Positions 33,925-45,381 are shown, counted from the stretch's first letter. The stretch: 64,000 nt of DNA from [Phialemoniopsis] sp. UDSM-2020 (GCA_018873225.1 JAEILZ010000005.1:1674001-1738000); one strand, 5' to 3'. Numbers and translations: made by a program. Notes: a model not told the origin generated them from the sequence alone.

Positions 33925-35341
33925 TCATTTCTCATGAACAGGGCTCGCCACTCCGCTCGACGGATCGGCGGTCTCCTTGGCAGCCGGTCCGGCCTGCGGG
34001 GACGAAGAAGCCGCGGTTTCTGGCAGCTGAGGGTCGTCGGGCAGCTCCTCGACACGGGAGCTACCGTCGGTCGACCGCTCGCGCTCCAACCTCGTCTCGC
34101 GGCCTCGCTTGTGGCAGTACCAGAGGACAAAGAGGAGTACTATATATAGGTGGGTGAGTCAGTATAGGTCTAGACTACGGTTCTCGTACGAGAAAGACCG
34201 CAGATCGTGATCTGCTCCCTACAATGAAGAGAATCGAGTCGAGGTAGAAAGTGTAAAAAGGACAAAACTCACAGAATAGAGCGATACTCCATAGCACGTT
34301 GGCGCCCATGAAGGCGGGCCAGCGAACCTTGAGCGCGTTCATGATGGCCTTGAGCATGCCGACGATGGCGCTGGGCTTCGTGACGAGGTCCTGCAGGTTC
34401 TTGGGCATGAGGAGCGACTTGGCCGTCGACTTGGCGCCGGCCTTGGAGCCCGTGGCGTCGTGCTTGACGCCCTGCGACTCGGCGGCGACGGCGAGCAGCT
34501 CCGGCGCCAGGGTGCTCGTCAGCTTGGTGGGCAGCTGGGTGACGAGCTTCTTGAGGCTCGAGGGCAGCTTGCCAAAGGCGGCGGCGATGGTGCCGTCCTT
34601 GTCCTCGAGCAGGGCCTGCAGGTCGCCGACGGCGGTGGGGACGCCGTTGACGAGGTCCTTGAGCACGAGGGTGAAGCGGCGCACGAGCTCGGACGACTCG
34701 GCCGATAGGCTGAAGGCGCGGTTGTTCTTGGCCGACAGGTCGAGGTCGTCGAGCACGCGCTCGATGTCAGTCTTTTCGCGCTGGATCTCGGGCTCGGGAA
34801 CGGCGAGGGTGGTCGGGTGGACGTCCTTCTTGGGCCGCTTCACCAGGAGGGAGATGCGCCGGCCTAGGTTGGCTGCGGCGCTGCTACTGCCCTCTGCTGA
34901 TTTCTTGCTGCCCTTCTCCTTCTCCTTCTTGTCTTTGTCCTTCTTGCCCGCAGCGTCCTTCTCCTTCTTCTTCAGGTCTGACCTACTCTTGGACTCCTGA
35001 CTCAGGAAGGACTCGGCATCGCTGTCCCATGTGAGGTCTGGAGTCTTTATCCTCGGTGGTAGAGGCGGCCTTTCGTCTTCGTTGCCATCCAGCTCATCGA
35101 CCGTGGCCCGACCAGACGTCAGCCGCTCAAAGAAAGACTCGTCATCGTCGTCGAGCAGCGGCCTCTCTGCGGTGGCCGTTGTCGCGCCGGCGGGCGCATC
35201 TACTCGGATCGCGGGGTTGGATCCCGATGCGCTTCCATCGTAATCTTCTTTCGCCTTGCCCTTGTCTCCGTTCTTGAGCTCGCTGGCGTCCTTCTCAGCC
35301 TTGTGTTTCTTGTACTTTTTGTAAGTGAAGTACTCGAGCAT
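33925..35341 (-). CDS. Conserved single-pass membrane protein, function unknown
   Basis: Two exons (35341-34273 and 34139-33925) with a 133-bp intron (34140-34272, GTGAGT...ATATATAG) give 427 residues. Splicing creates one strong membrane segment, about residues 345-367: FMGANVLWSIALF in exon 1 joined to LLLFVLWYC in exon 2, followed by a basic stretch KRGRETRLERER. The N-terminus is basic (MLEYFTYKKYKKHKAEKD), and the middle carries a Lys-rich charged run (KKKEKDAAGKKDKDKKEKEK, about residues 125-145) and a predicted helical region (residues 190-335) with LVRRFTLVLKDLVNGVPTAV and ALLEDKDGTIAAAFGKLPSS. The membrane segment lies near the C-terminus with about 60 acidic and Ser/Pro-rich residues after it. 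I do not recognise a family with a defined function. Retaining the intron would end the protein early inside it. Confidence 0.85.
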
Positions 35342-35968
35342 CTTTGTCGAGTTCGCACCTTTTCGCAGGTGCGCGACGATTCGAATAAGTTAGAAGTTTT
35401 GGGTATGGATTATCGACTGGATCTTTCTAAGTGACTGTTGTCAATGATTTATCCAGGTCAAGATCTCTTCCGCGACAAGATATAGCCGTGTGCGACATTG
35501 TTGTTTCGAAAAGTGAGGGAGCCAATGAAGCTTCAAAGGCACTTCCAGCTAGACTTGATTTCGTCCCCCGCCGCCACCACACACTCAACAGTGATGTCAT
35601 CCGCCGCCCCCGGCGCTATCAAGGGTGCCCGGGCCACTGAACCAGTCCCCTGGAATCACCCCCCGGCTGCCTCCATCAAGATTGTTTAATTGCATGTGAC
35701 ACTGCTTCCAGTCGGTGCTCGCACTTTAACTCACCACGGTTGCTTCACTCCACAACTGTGAAGGGTTGATTTGCTTCCATTTTACTTCGTAATACTACTT
35801 CGCATTGACATTTTTGTCTATTATCCCACTGCCAATACGCCGAACCTAGGATCCAAGGATGGGTATCTCAAGACAACTCCAATATCGCTGGCAGCAGCTC
35901 CCGTAAAGCTCATTAATCATATCATACACCGTCACTCGGAAAGGATCATCTTGTCCGTTTCCTCACAG
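35342..35968. other. Intergenic region upstream of the membrane-protein gene
   Basis: 627 bp between the start of the membrane protein and the stop of NSE1, both on the minus strand. An open frame on the plus strand (35771-36202) runs antisense into NSE1 and has no support. Promoter of the one gene and 3' end of the other; nothing else seen. Confidence 0.5.
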
Positions 35969-36967
35969 CTATCCCATAGCACTCGCCTCCTCTGCGTCAT
36001 CTTCCTCGTCATCCTCTTGCATGAGACTGTTGATGACATCGCTCTTCCTAGGGCCTCCCTTGCGCCTGTTCTTCTGAAACGCCTCTGTCTGAGTGACGGC
36101 CGCCTCGCCTACAAAATGCTTTCCATCCCAGTGGGTGTCGCATTTCGGACACTTCCTATCCCTTCTAGAGCGCCAGAACGCTTCCTGGCATGTGTCGTGT
36201 AGCCTGACAAGACAGTCCCGTTCGGCGCATCGTTGTCCCACAGTCACGATCTCCTTGCATGCCTCGCAGAACTTGATCCGCTGCCACTCGTTGCCCTCCG
36301 CGTCGGGGTCATTGTAGGAAGCGTTGAGCCATGTCCACAGCTCTAGCAGCGAGCGGGGGCTCAGACTGTAGAAACCCTCCCTGCTCTTCTCGAGCCAGCC
36401 TTCCTCCACGAGGCTAGGCAGTAGAGCGAGTACCTCGGAGTGCTTCAGACCTTTGTCGGTGGATGTCTGTGTGGGTAGACCGTCCGCACCATTAGCGAGA
36501 CTTTCTCTCGCCCGCGGCGGCCGTGCCAGCTTCAGGGCTTGTGCTTCGGTGACGCACATGACCTCCATCCTCGGCGTATTGTACGTCTCAAACATGGCGT
36601 CGAGTAACCTCTTAGTGAATGCGATCTCGTCTGGAGTGTGCACTGTGGCAAGTTGCGTGGAAGGATCGCTCTGCGTATTGATGAGCGCCCAGATCCGTTG
36701 ATTGGTGACCTGGTGCTTTGTGCTTCGAATGTCGAAATCCAAGGGGGAGATCGCCTCTCTAGCTGGGCCCAGAAACTCTTCAAAATCGTCCTGGGTTATT
36801 GATTCCGGGTTCACGTCGGGTTGGTCGGGCCCTTGCCCAGCAGTCAGGATGGCGGCGAGAATAGGTCTGGCATCGTCGAGCGTGAGGACTCCCCGCGCCA
36901 TAAAGGCCTGGAGAAAGGCACGGTTGCCATCGTTGTATCCGGCGGGGAGAGGGGGTTCCCAATCCAT
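35969..36967 (-). CDS. nse1: Smc5/6 complex subunit Nse1 (variant RING)
   Basis: Nse1 is the RING-type subunit of the Smc5/6 complex, which acts in DNA repair and replication-fork stability; together with Nse3 it forms an E3-like module. Single exon, 332 residues. The N-terminal winged-helix region starts GYNDGNRAFLQAFMARGVLT and includes the second winged helix (HSEVLALLPSLVEEGWLEKS, about residues 175-195). The C-terminal variant RING (about residues 233-283) has zinc ligands in CEACKEIV, GQRCAERDC, LHDTCQEAF and CPKCDTHW. The tail is acidic (EDDEEDDAEEASAMG). Start and length agree with fungal Nse1 proteins (about 300-350 residues). Confidence 0.93.
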   Translation of the reverse strand: MDWEPPLPAGYNDGNRAFLQAFMARGVLTLDDARPILAAILTAGQGPDQPDVNPESITQDDFEEFLGPAREAISPLDFDIRSTKHQVTNQRIWALINTQSDPSTQLATVHTPDEIAFTKRLLDAMFETYNTPRMEVMCVTEAQALKLARPPRARESLANGADGLPTQTSTDKGLKHSEVLALLPSLVEEGWLEKSREGFYSLSPRSLLELWTWLNASYNDPDAEGNEWQRIKFCEACKEIVTVGQRCAERDCLVRLHDTCQEAFWRSRRDRKCPKCDTHWDGKHFVGEAAVTQTEAFQKNRRKGGPRKSDVINSLMQEDDEEDDAEEASAMG

Positions 36968-38741
36968 GATTATGACGATATTGATGCCGAAACCAGTAGC
37001 ATTCGCGGGGTTTCTTCTTCTTCTGAAATTGATATTGATTTGGTATCGAGGTTAATAGCTTGTCTTCTGCTATAGGCAATAATTTGCTAGGATACAGGTA
37101 GCCACAGACCAGACGCGTCTCCTCAGCACCAAAGTCGCGACCGATAAGATAAGGATTTAAGTGTTCTGTGGTGGGGTAAAGTAACGTGATCGTCCTCACG
37201 TCCTCGTCGCTGATCTCGCAGTTGACGATACCCACCAAAGGGGTGAGAATTTTCTCCCGGCAAGCTCCGTTCACCAACTCCAATTCCAGGTTAGACCGAC
37301 AAGATAAGCTTAAACGCGACCCATTCGGAGAGGAAAGAAGAGGAGATTCCGAACGGAAGAGACCCAAGGCGTGCGGGGACGCGAGAAACACAATTCGAGA
37401 CAAACAATCGAGCACTTGAATCTTCTTGGGTTCCGGATTGCCGGTTCTCCGGACCTATTGTTGGCCAAGCAAGGCACCACAAACATCCGGAGGTCAACTA
37501 CGAAGCAAGACACCCTCTTCTCTCTTCTCTCCCGCACTCTCCTGCATTTGCCTGTGGCGACCCCTCTGTCAGCACCTGTCTTGGCTCCTTGACAGGCGCC
37601 ACCGCTTGTGCGAGATGGAGGGGACGGGAACACAAGGGCCACAGAAAACCCCAACCGTCGACCAACTCGTGTGACAACGGGTTCTGGCGATGCGGTTTTT
37701 TGCTTTTCCTTCGCCCAAACCAAAACGTCGCACTTCCAAATTCAGTAATGGCTGCGAGCTGCCTCCCAGCGAGACGGGACCGAGAAAAAAGCCACCTCGT
37801 ACAAAGAAAGAGGCGCATGCCAGTGCAGCTTTGGTGTCGGACGGCACTGACTTCAAGTCGAAGCGGCCGTCGGCCAGTTCAACGGCATATCTGACAAGTC
37901 TTTTGCATATTCCCGACAGTAAACGGCGAGGCCTAGAGCTGATATTTCCTTATTCCCCCCTTTTCATCTGCGGCGAGAGCCGTCGAGATGGAGCACGACG
38001 CAGTGGCTTCAGACGCCCGCTCCAGCGCTCCAGCTCCTGGTGGGAGTAGTTTTCTCAGCCTCTGTGGCCTGGTGTGTTGACGGCGACCAATGGCCGAGTC
38101 AGGGTGAGACACTGTGGAATCTAGCCTTGAAGCATTGCTTTTGGGACATGCATCATCCCCAGTCCTCTCCCGTTCTGGGCCCTCTCCACTGCTCCATTAC
38201 CCACGACGTAAGGAGAGACGCTATGCAACAACCAGTCTAGTGCGTGCCCTGCCTCGCCCACTTTTCTCATGTCCATCCCGATGCTCACCTCCAGCCCGTC
38301 TCATTGTTTCTTGCGCCGGTGCTTGACTCGACCGACTCGCCTCTCTGCTTGCAGCGACGCCGTTGTCAGATGCTGTCAACGCACCGGCCTTATTCCCATC
38401 GAGGCCAATCTCTTTGCTCTGACCTGTCATTAAAAGATTACATCTTCGATCCCGTAGATCGGGCTCCACTAGCCCAGCAAAGTAGCCACGCCAAGGGGTC
38501 ATGTCTTGGAGGGCTGATCTAGTCTTGTGCTCCGTATGCTCCGTATGCCATGTTTTCGTCGCTTGCCGCCGCCGCCCCATTGTCGGGGTTGCTCTGCTTT
38601 ACATTCCTAATAAACCTTACTTTGCATGCTCGCCCTCGTGTCTTCCCCCTCAACTCCTCAATTCCATCTCAAACCACTCTCGTGGGCTTCGACTCCGGCT
38701 TCAAACAGAGATGATGGCTCGGTTAAAGTGATCGCGAAATC
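36968..38741. other. Divergent intergenic region, NSE1 to six-exon membrane gene
   Basis: 1.8 kb between divergent starts. On the minus strand an open frame (up to 37415) continues through the NSE1 leader in another phase, and a 119-codon frame lies on the plus strand at 37690-38049; neither shows a domain or a splice pattern. The sequence just before 38742 is pyrimidine-rich, consistent with a promoter or leader of the plus-strand gene. Confidence 0.5.
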
Positions 38742-40304
38742 ATGTCTGCATATTTGCGCTCCGATGCCGTGGGCATCGCGGCCATGTCGATTACTTACAC
38801 CGTCCTGTGCCTCATATCGACCTTGGCACTCGGCTTCTTGGTGTGGATTCATGGCGAACGAAAGAGCTGTACGGATATCTTTCAGACTTTGTCCTCGCGC
38901 CTTCAAGATCAGTGGCTAACTCGCAAACCCTTGAGCAGATGTTGCCATGTTCGCGTTCTTCATGACGCTCTCCACAGCTAGCGCCCTCGCCCAACAGATT
39001 CACCTCCTCGTCGATTGGGCAAATATCAAGACACAACAGTATAACGTCCGTGTAGATCGACGAGGCAATCCCGAACTCAACATTGCTGGCGCCAACTACG
39101 GAGCAGACTTGGTGCTCTTTTATATCCGTAAGTTGACCGCGCTCAGGTTTACGTCCGCCATGCCATCAGACTAACTAGATGCCAGGATATTACTGCTACA
39201 TCGTCGAGGGCATATTGGCCGCCTGCTGGTAGGTTACACCTTGAGTACCAAACAGTCTCGTAAAGTTAGCCGTCTGACTGATCTTGCAGGGCGACCGAGT
39301 TGACCGTGTCGGTTTATCAATTTCATCCACCTCGCCCATTCCGTCGCCATGGCAGTAATGTGGCCAAGATCGCCGCTGTTCTGTTTCCAATCCTTCAATT
39401 GGGTCTCCTTCAGTCGACCACTGTACAGAGTTCGACCCCTGGGTTCATGTTTCTGGCCAATTTCACGAGTAAGTGCTAAACACAAAGCATCAAACGAAGC
39501 ATATGCTAAACCATCGCTGCAGTGGGAATTAGTCTCTGCGTCGTCATCATTCTCCTTATTGCAACCCTTGGTAAATATATCAGCACGAAAAGGTCCATGA
39601 TGTCGTGGCATGTCAAGTATGGCGATGCGTCCGGTGGAAGCAACGGCGTGGTGGCTCCCCGTCGCAACATCTACGATCACTGGTTGATCATCCGATTTTC
39701 GATGGCTTTCTTTGTTTTAGGGTATGTCTTCACTTTTTGTGCTATGAGATAACCTACTTACCCACATCCCAGATCCTTCGAGTTTATCGTCATTGCACTA
39801 GAGATCTGGTCGGCCATAGATGACCGACAAGCCCCTGGACCAGCCCCTGACTTGTCGTGGTGGCGCGCACGAAGAGACTTTTGTCTTTTCATGCCCGGCG
39901 TCACCCCTAGTTGGCTCGCCTTCGCGACCTTTGGAACTACCAAAGTGTTCCGAGAATACATGTACGCCAAACTGGTTCCGAAACGATTCCAGAAGAAGTC
40001 AGATGGAGGAGACAAAGAATTCAGAATGGAGAATCCCAGCTCGGCTTCCGCCCAGCCAAGTACGCAACGACCAAGCGTCGCAACTGCAACCCACGGTTCG
40101 GGTTCTCGGTTGGAGGACGGCATGGCCCTTCACAGCCTCGATCTTGAGAGCGGTCTCGGGGACCTTAAAGAATCCGATGACGAATATCCACTCTATTCGA
40201 AGAGCCCTGCTACAGAAGTAACGAGGCCCCTGTCCCAAGATACGGACTGGGACCAGGACTCAACAACGACTGCCAACGCCGAATCCAGCAGCTCGAAAAA
40301 ATAA
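38742..40304 (+). CDS. Multipass membrane protein, six exons, function unknown
   Basis: Spliced from 38742-38868, 38939-39127, 39186-39228, 39290-39468, 39523-39721 and 39773-40304 (introns 70, 58, 61, 54 and 51 bp, all GT-AG and in frame), giving 422 residues. Predicted membrane segments, in order: MSITYTVLCLISTLALGFLV, VAMFAFFMTLSTASALAQQI, DLVLFYIRYYCYIVEGILAA, VAKIAAVLFPILQLGLLQS, MGISLCVVIILLIATLG and a final hydrophobic stretch FSMAFFVLGSFEFIVIALEI that may span once or twice. That makes six or seven spans, a receptor- or carrier-like topology. After the last span a conserved-looking WWRARRDFCLFMPGVTPSWL follows, then a hydrophilic Ser/Asp-rich tail of about 130 residues. I do not recognise the family; a fungal 7TM-type protein is possible but unproven. 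Each exon joins hydrophobic segments smoothly, which supports the model. Confidence 0.8.
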
Positions 40305-40909
40305 AATCTACAGACTCATATTCAAAACTTAACGACTTACGACTATTAATACCAGCATCTCGGCGCCGTCTTTGTTCATTACAGATGCCATCGGAAGAGA
40401 CTTGTCTATAGACAGTGTGTATATTTATAACGATACATATGATACATCAGAGCATATTAGTGCGCTGGCCGTCTCTGGCAGAGGTTGTGCACGACTGATC
40501 TGGATCAGGATCCGGCTCTCGCAGGTTAATGGGAGATGGACAAAGCCATTGTGCATCCATTCCCTCCACCTCGAGCCCCTCTTAGCTAATTACTTTTTTT
40601 TTTTAAGATAGTGTCACTTAGGCCGAGCCCAAAAGCAGGGTTCTAGGGCAGACAAAGAGACAAAATTGACAGCGGCTGTTCGCGAACAGACTGCGACTTT
40701 AATCAACTCAATCATTCCCGTTGTACACAATAAGTGTTGGTCCTGAGTTTCTCCTTTGTTCTGTCCCTCCATAGCGACCGAACTGCTTTGAGAAGCCCTG
40801 TCGTGGTATATTATAACGAAGATCCCCTGCTTTACCCACCTCACACAGACAATGCCGGCTCATAACACTTTCTACAACACGGCGCACGGTGTGCAGCAAA
40901 ACTCTCAAC
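40305..40909. other. Intergenic region with a T-rich run
   Basis: 605 bp between two plus-strand genes. It contains a run of 13 T bases near 40593-40605, and otherwise no coding signal or repeat. Confidence 0.5.
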
Positions 40910-41266
40910 ATGTGTAAAGGTACAGTTACCGAGCTTCGGTGTGACCACCTCCTGATCTCGTTTTCGACCCGGTGCCAGAACCGCTGCGCGATTCCAGAGG
41001 GCCCTCGTCAGTATCTCGACGACACCTGCTCAGCCTGCCATCCTAATGTGCGCGCCCGCTTGATCCACAGTAGGTATGACATAGCGCACCGTGACCTCAT
41101 GGCTAAGATCATCGCTGCCAAAGCCGAAGGGGACGACGAGCTCGTGAGATGGCTCACTGCGCGAGTCCGAGATCTGTCGAGGCAGAGGCTGCTGGACGCC
41201 TTCGAGTCGAACAGGCTCATGAGAGCAACAGCCAAGGTAGAGTGGCCCGGATACGCGGAAGAGTAG
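40910..41266 (+). CDS. Small Cys/His-containing protein, unknown
   Basis: A 118-residue open frame starting MCKGTVTELRCDHLLISFST. Cys and His residues (Cys2, Cys11, His13, Cys22, Cys26, Cys43, Cys46, His47) are spaced as in small fungal proteins with putative metal-binding N-termini. The C-terminal half is a charged helix (DDELVRWLTARVRDLSRQRL). I chose ATG 40910 because the Cys-rich start then sits at the N-terminus; no earlier in-frame ATG is seen. No function can be given. It lies only 220 bp from the converging HTH-protein stop. Confidence 0.6.
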   Translation: MCKGTVTELRCDHLLISFSTRCQNRCAIPEGPRQYLDDTCSACHPNVRARLIHSRYDIAHRDLMAKIIAAKAEGDDELVRWLTARVRDLSRQRLLDAFESNRLMRATAKVEWPGYAEE

Positions 41267-41485
41267 GTGTTGACCCTTTCTTCAGTTTCATTCTTCTGAA
41301 TCTCATTGCATGTCATCTATTTTCTTCGTCTATTCTATGTACTATCCTCATCTCTCATAGCCGTCTCAATGATGTTCTCATGGAAATCTTGCCCAAAACT
41401 CTCAAATCAACCATATGCAATAATAACAAATTCCCTCTCAACTACCTAGCAACCAAACGATCCCTTCGATCCCAACTTTGAACCC

Positions 41486-43489
41486 TTACCAACGTCCCTT
41501 GGCGCCCTGCTCGCCACTAGCCACATCAGCGATGTCAAGCGGGCCCATGAACTGCGCGACCTCGTACAGGCTCGGCGGACCCTGCTGCTGCTGCAGCAGC
41601 TGCTGCTGCGACGACGCCGACGACGACGTCTGGGCCTTTGAGCCGTTTCCTCCTCCTCCGCCACCACCAGACTTCTGCGCCGACGATGACGACCTCTCGG
41701 CTGCCAGCAGGTCCTTCCTACCCTTGTTGAACTCCTTCATGCGCGCGACGCCCAGCTTGCCCACGCGCCGCTTGTCGGTCGGGCAGCGCAGCAGGGGCAC
41801 CTGCACGACGGCGGCGAAGACGTCGACGACGCGCTGCCGCGAGACGCCGTGGCGCCGCGCGATGTCAGCAACGGGGAGCAGCGCCTCGCACGACTCGGCG
41901 ATGTCGACGTAGAGGTTCTGCGCGTGTTTCTTGACGCCGCCCGCTGTCGTGGTGGTGTTGTTGCTGCTCTGGGCCGTGGCTGGGATGTTGTTGCTCGTGC
42001 TGGGGGCCACGGATGGCGTGGTTGTCGTAGTGGCGTCGCCTGGCCTCGGGGAGACGGGCGCCTGCGGGGTGGCTGCGGTCTCACCAGTGCCGGCATTGGG
42101 AATGGTAGTACTGGCGCTGAAGGGCGGCGCTGGAAAGGGGGTGGGCAAACCCATCATGTGCGGCGGCAGTCCTTGCTGTGGAACACCGAGATATCCAGGA
42201 TAGGGCGGGTATCCGGGCGGAAGAGGCGGACCAGCACCCGGCATAACGGGCCAGGGCGGGCTGAAAACGCCCATAGGTCGGAGAGGTGGCAGAGGGGGCC
42301 TCATTCCCATTTGCATTGGGCTCAGCATCGGCTGGTGGAACGGGTTCTGTCCCGGCATGAACGGCGGTATGCCATACATCGGATGAAGGGGAGGCAGATG
42401 CTGTCCGCTGGCGCAGAGCTCGCAGTGGGTGGCATGCGCTCCGTTGCCCATCTCGCCTTGGGTAGGGTTTGCCATTTCGCCTAAATTCTGAGGTATCTTA
42501 GTGTTCGGAGCAACGCTGCACGAATCAGACACCTTCGGAGCCTCATTCTTGTCTACTGCTCCTGGCTCGGTGGTTGCTTGGGTTCTGTTCGGCTCAGTAA
42601 TCATGAGCAGACTGGGATCAACGCTGGGAAGGTCTGCCGTCTGCTTTGAGTTGTCGGCGGCACCGCCATGGTTGCCTTCGTTGGTCATGATGGTCGTAGT
42701 GTTGTCGGTTGTGGTGGGCGTAACGAATTCAATGTTTGGGCCCGAGGTCGCCGGACTCAAGGGGAACAGCATGGGGACATCGTAAGCTCCGTCCGCCGAA
42801 TGAGTCGACACTTGCCGTGCTGGCTGCTGTTGCTGAGGGAGAAAAATGCCGAGGCCGACTCCTGCATGCTCGTGGTTGTTCATGGATACTCGATGGTCTA
42901 TCTCGTTGTTCAAGATGTTGGGATACGAGCGGCTTGCATCGGGCTTCTGGGTCGGTTCAAAAGCTTGTGATAACGGACCTCCTCCTCCAGGAATCGTTCT
43001 TGGGGAAATCGGGGGTGAAAAGCAAGCTGTCTGCGGAGTGTGATGATATGCTCGCGCGAAGGTGAAATCTTGCATTGAGAGTGGCAACCCCTCGAGGTAT
43101 CCAGTCAGATCTTCGTTTGGCTGAGTCGAGCTCTTAAAAGGAACAGCCTCGGCATGCTCTACTATCGAGCTTCTGATATGAAGCGGCGCTAGAACTCGGA
43201 CCAATGTTGGCTTTCTGGCTAGAAGAGATGTTGGAGATGGAAGTCGTCGCACTTGCTCCCTGATGCCAGCCGGAAGAGCTCTACGAGCTGGCTCTCCAGC
43301 CAAAAGGCCAGCAGGAGAAGGAAGCTGCAGTTTCTGGGGCTCCGACATCTTTCGACCAGAAATGCGGCGCTTCTTGACGGGCTTCTCCGAGAGAAATTGG
43401 ACCTCATCATCCGGATCCCTCTTGAGCGAGACACCGTGAGGAGGACGATGTTTGACGGCCTCCATCACAGCCACTGGTGCTGTAGCCAT
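41486..43489 (-). CDS. Pro/Gln-rich protein with C-terminal helix-turn-helix-like segment
   Basis: Single exon, 667 residues. The N-terminal part has a basic, nuclear-signal-like patch (EKPVKKRRISGRK, residues 35-47). The centre (about 370-460) is a Pro/Met/Gly-rich low-complexity region (MYGIPPFMPGQNPFHQPMLS and similar), followed by Thr/Ala/Asn-rich sequence. Near the C-terminus, VADIARRHGVSRQRVVDVF (residues 530-548) looks like a helix-turn-helix, embedded in a folded stretch from about 510 to 590. A glycine run and QQQLLQQQQ lie after it. Probably a nuclear regulator or RNA/DNA-binding protein, but I know no named family. The opposite strand has long open frames caused by the GC-rich, repetitive codons. 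Confidence 0.8.
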   Translation of the reverse strand: MATAPVAVMEAVKHRPPHGVSLKRDPDDEVQFLSEKPVKKRRISGRKMSEPQKLQLPSPAGLLAGEPARRALPAGIREQVRRLPSPTSLLARKPTLVRVLAPLHIRSSIVEHAEAVPFKSSTQPNEDLTGYLEGLPLSMQDFTFARAYHHTPQTACFSPPISPRTIPGGGGPLSQAFEPTQKPDASRSYPNILNNEIDHRVSMNNHEHAGVGLGIFLPQQQQPARQVSTHSADGAYDVPMLFPLSPATSGPNIEFVTPTTTDNTTTIMTNEGNHGGAADNSKQTADLPSVDPSLLMITEPNRTQATTEPGAVDKNEAPKVSDSCSVAPNTKIPQNLGEMANPTQGEMGNGAHATHCELCASGQHLPPLHPMYGIPPFMPGQNPFHQPMLSPMQMGMRPPLPPLRPMGVFSPPWPVMPGAGPPLPPGYPPYPGYLGVPQQGLPPHMMGLPTPFPAPPFSASTTIPNAGTGETAATPQAPVSPRPGDATTTTTPSVAPSTSNNIPATAQSSNNTTTTAGGVKKHAQNLYVDIAESCEALLPVADIARRHGVSRQRVVDVFAAVVQVPLLRCPTDKRRVGKLGVARMKEFNKGRKDLLAAERSSSSAQKSGGGGGGGNGSKAQTSSSASSQQQLLQQQQGPPSLYEVAQFMGPLDIADVASGEQGAKGRW

Positions 43490-45381
43490 GATGAATATTC
43501 TGAGCGGTCAAGGTAGTGGTCAGTATGACAATTTTTCGTCTGAGAGGTTTATCAAGTGAAGTAATGAGCTGTGGGTTGACTAGAACTTGCTCTGAAGGTC
43601 AGTTTATGGGAAAGATCTGATGTTTGCTTCAGAAGAAGATCAATTGGAAAATTCAGGGAAGTAGAGGGAATTGAAGATTCCCCAGTTCGTGAACATCAGA
43701 AGGATCTCTCGATATTTTTATTGAAGATAGTTGAGGCTGAGACGTGTCTAAGTTGGACAGACTCCTGTTCTACAACAAACATGAACAATGAAGCCATCTG
43801 CAGGCTGCCCACATGCATACATGTGCAATTCCAAAATTGTCTATTCACAACTAATTGAAAGAACTATTCTCCTTGCACTGTGCTCTTGAAGCTATCTTTA
43901 TATTGAGATGTGACAGGAAACTGAGCGAAATTCCGAGGTTGAGGTTGAGGACGATGTTCAAAAATCTCACTCAAAGACTGAATTTGCTAAGTCACAAAGC
44001 TTTTTTAGAAATGAGACACCCATGTAAACAGGACTAACTCTCTCTGTAGTCACTCATATTGAATCTTACAAGATAAATAAGCCATTAAAACTGCTATGTC
44101 GGACTGCCAGTAACTCTGCGTACTGAGCCTCGCCCCTGAATATGCCACTTGTACACAAGTTCCAGTCTGTTGATTATATTCAGCCAGCACAAGTTCATTT
44201 CAAGAACTGGTAATTACAAAGAGAGTTCCCATTGGCATGCTCCAGTTCTGGTTATTTCTTGGGCTAGTTAATGCTTTTTGAGCAATTGCAAGCTGGCAAT
44301 CGCATGACATGTACAATGGAGCTTAACTGTTTGAGTAACAGCACTTTGACCTCTTGGACTGGCTTGATGAGGACACAACTTTTATTATTTGTTCTATTGT
44401 CATTTTGCAGTTTTCCTCAAGAGCAATTTCACTGTCTAGTATTTTGATCCTGGCAATAGCCTCTCATCCTTGCATTGAAGCCAGCGTGCCATTCAAAAGA
44501 GGGTTACAAAGAACTCTGCGCCCCAGGTAAATGTTGTTCAGGAGCATGTGACCGATCTCATGGTATGACACAGACAGCCTTCACATCAGACATCAAGGCT
44601 CGGGGCCGAGCCAATGCTCCTCGGATTTGATATCGCTCCATCCACAGATAGTCAATTTCCCCAACATCACCGTGCAGTGTCCCCCACACGGCAGAGGTCC
44701 GTTCAAACGTCACATCTCCATGCGAAACACCCGCCCTCACCCCGTTGCGTGGGGGTAAGCGAGCAGCCTGATCTCCTGTTCGGGACCCCCACACCCACAT
44801 CACTTCTCTTCTCATAAAGGCGCTATACGGGCTTGTCGTGACGTTTTAGGGGATCTCGCAAATCCAGATCCCGCAAAGGGAGGTTCCCCAAAGAGTGTAT
44901 TTGAGATACTGACGTAAAGCTTGCATATACTGGCCCATCCCGGCTAGTCTGCATTGCAAATGGCCTTGTTCACATACCATCCTCATCCACGATAGACTGG
45001 TACCCCCTTTTCCCGCCTGGCGTTGGTCACATGGACGTGCACGATATCAATGTCGTACGTTTCGACAGAAACGGTACTGCACGGATCCATGGAAGAGAAT
45101 CATCCGAACTCATCAAGGTAACCAGTTGTTGGCGTGATCGGCTGATCCTGCCGATGACTTTTTCTGGATCAGGGTGAAGTGCTTTCCGAAAATGGAGGCC
45201 CAGACCATAGAATAGCAGTATTATTACTTGCTCCTGGATAAGAGCACCCCTTAGGGTCCCGTATGAAGCTCTATCAAGATATATGTTGAGGATACATTGT
45301 TATACAATAGTTTACACCGGTTCGCGTCGATCTGCGTAGCTTACTATCGAGGCCGTCTTACTCCTTAAGGACCGACCATGG
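43490..45381. other. AT-richer intergenic region
   Basis: 1.9 kb between the start of the HTH-like protein and the stop of MEF2, both on the minus strand. Noticeably more A+T than its neighbours between 43500 and 44500. No open frame above 85 codons and no repeat of note. It probably holds a long 5' leader and promoter of the HTH-like gene. Confidence 0.5.

Noticed and set aside
34299..35000. 233-codon open frame antisense to the single-pass membrane protein
   Set aside because: Shadow frame; the sense gene has a consistent splice and membrane segment.
36780..37415. 211-codon open frame on the minus strand overlapping the NSE1 5' end
   Set aside because: Different phase from the well-supported NSE1 reading frame; its second half is a shadow of NSE1.
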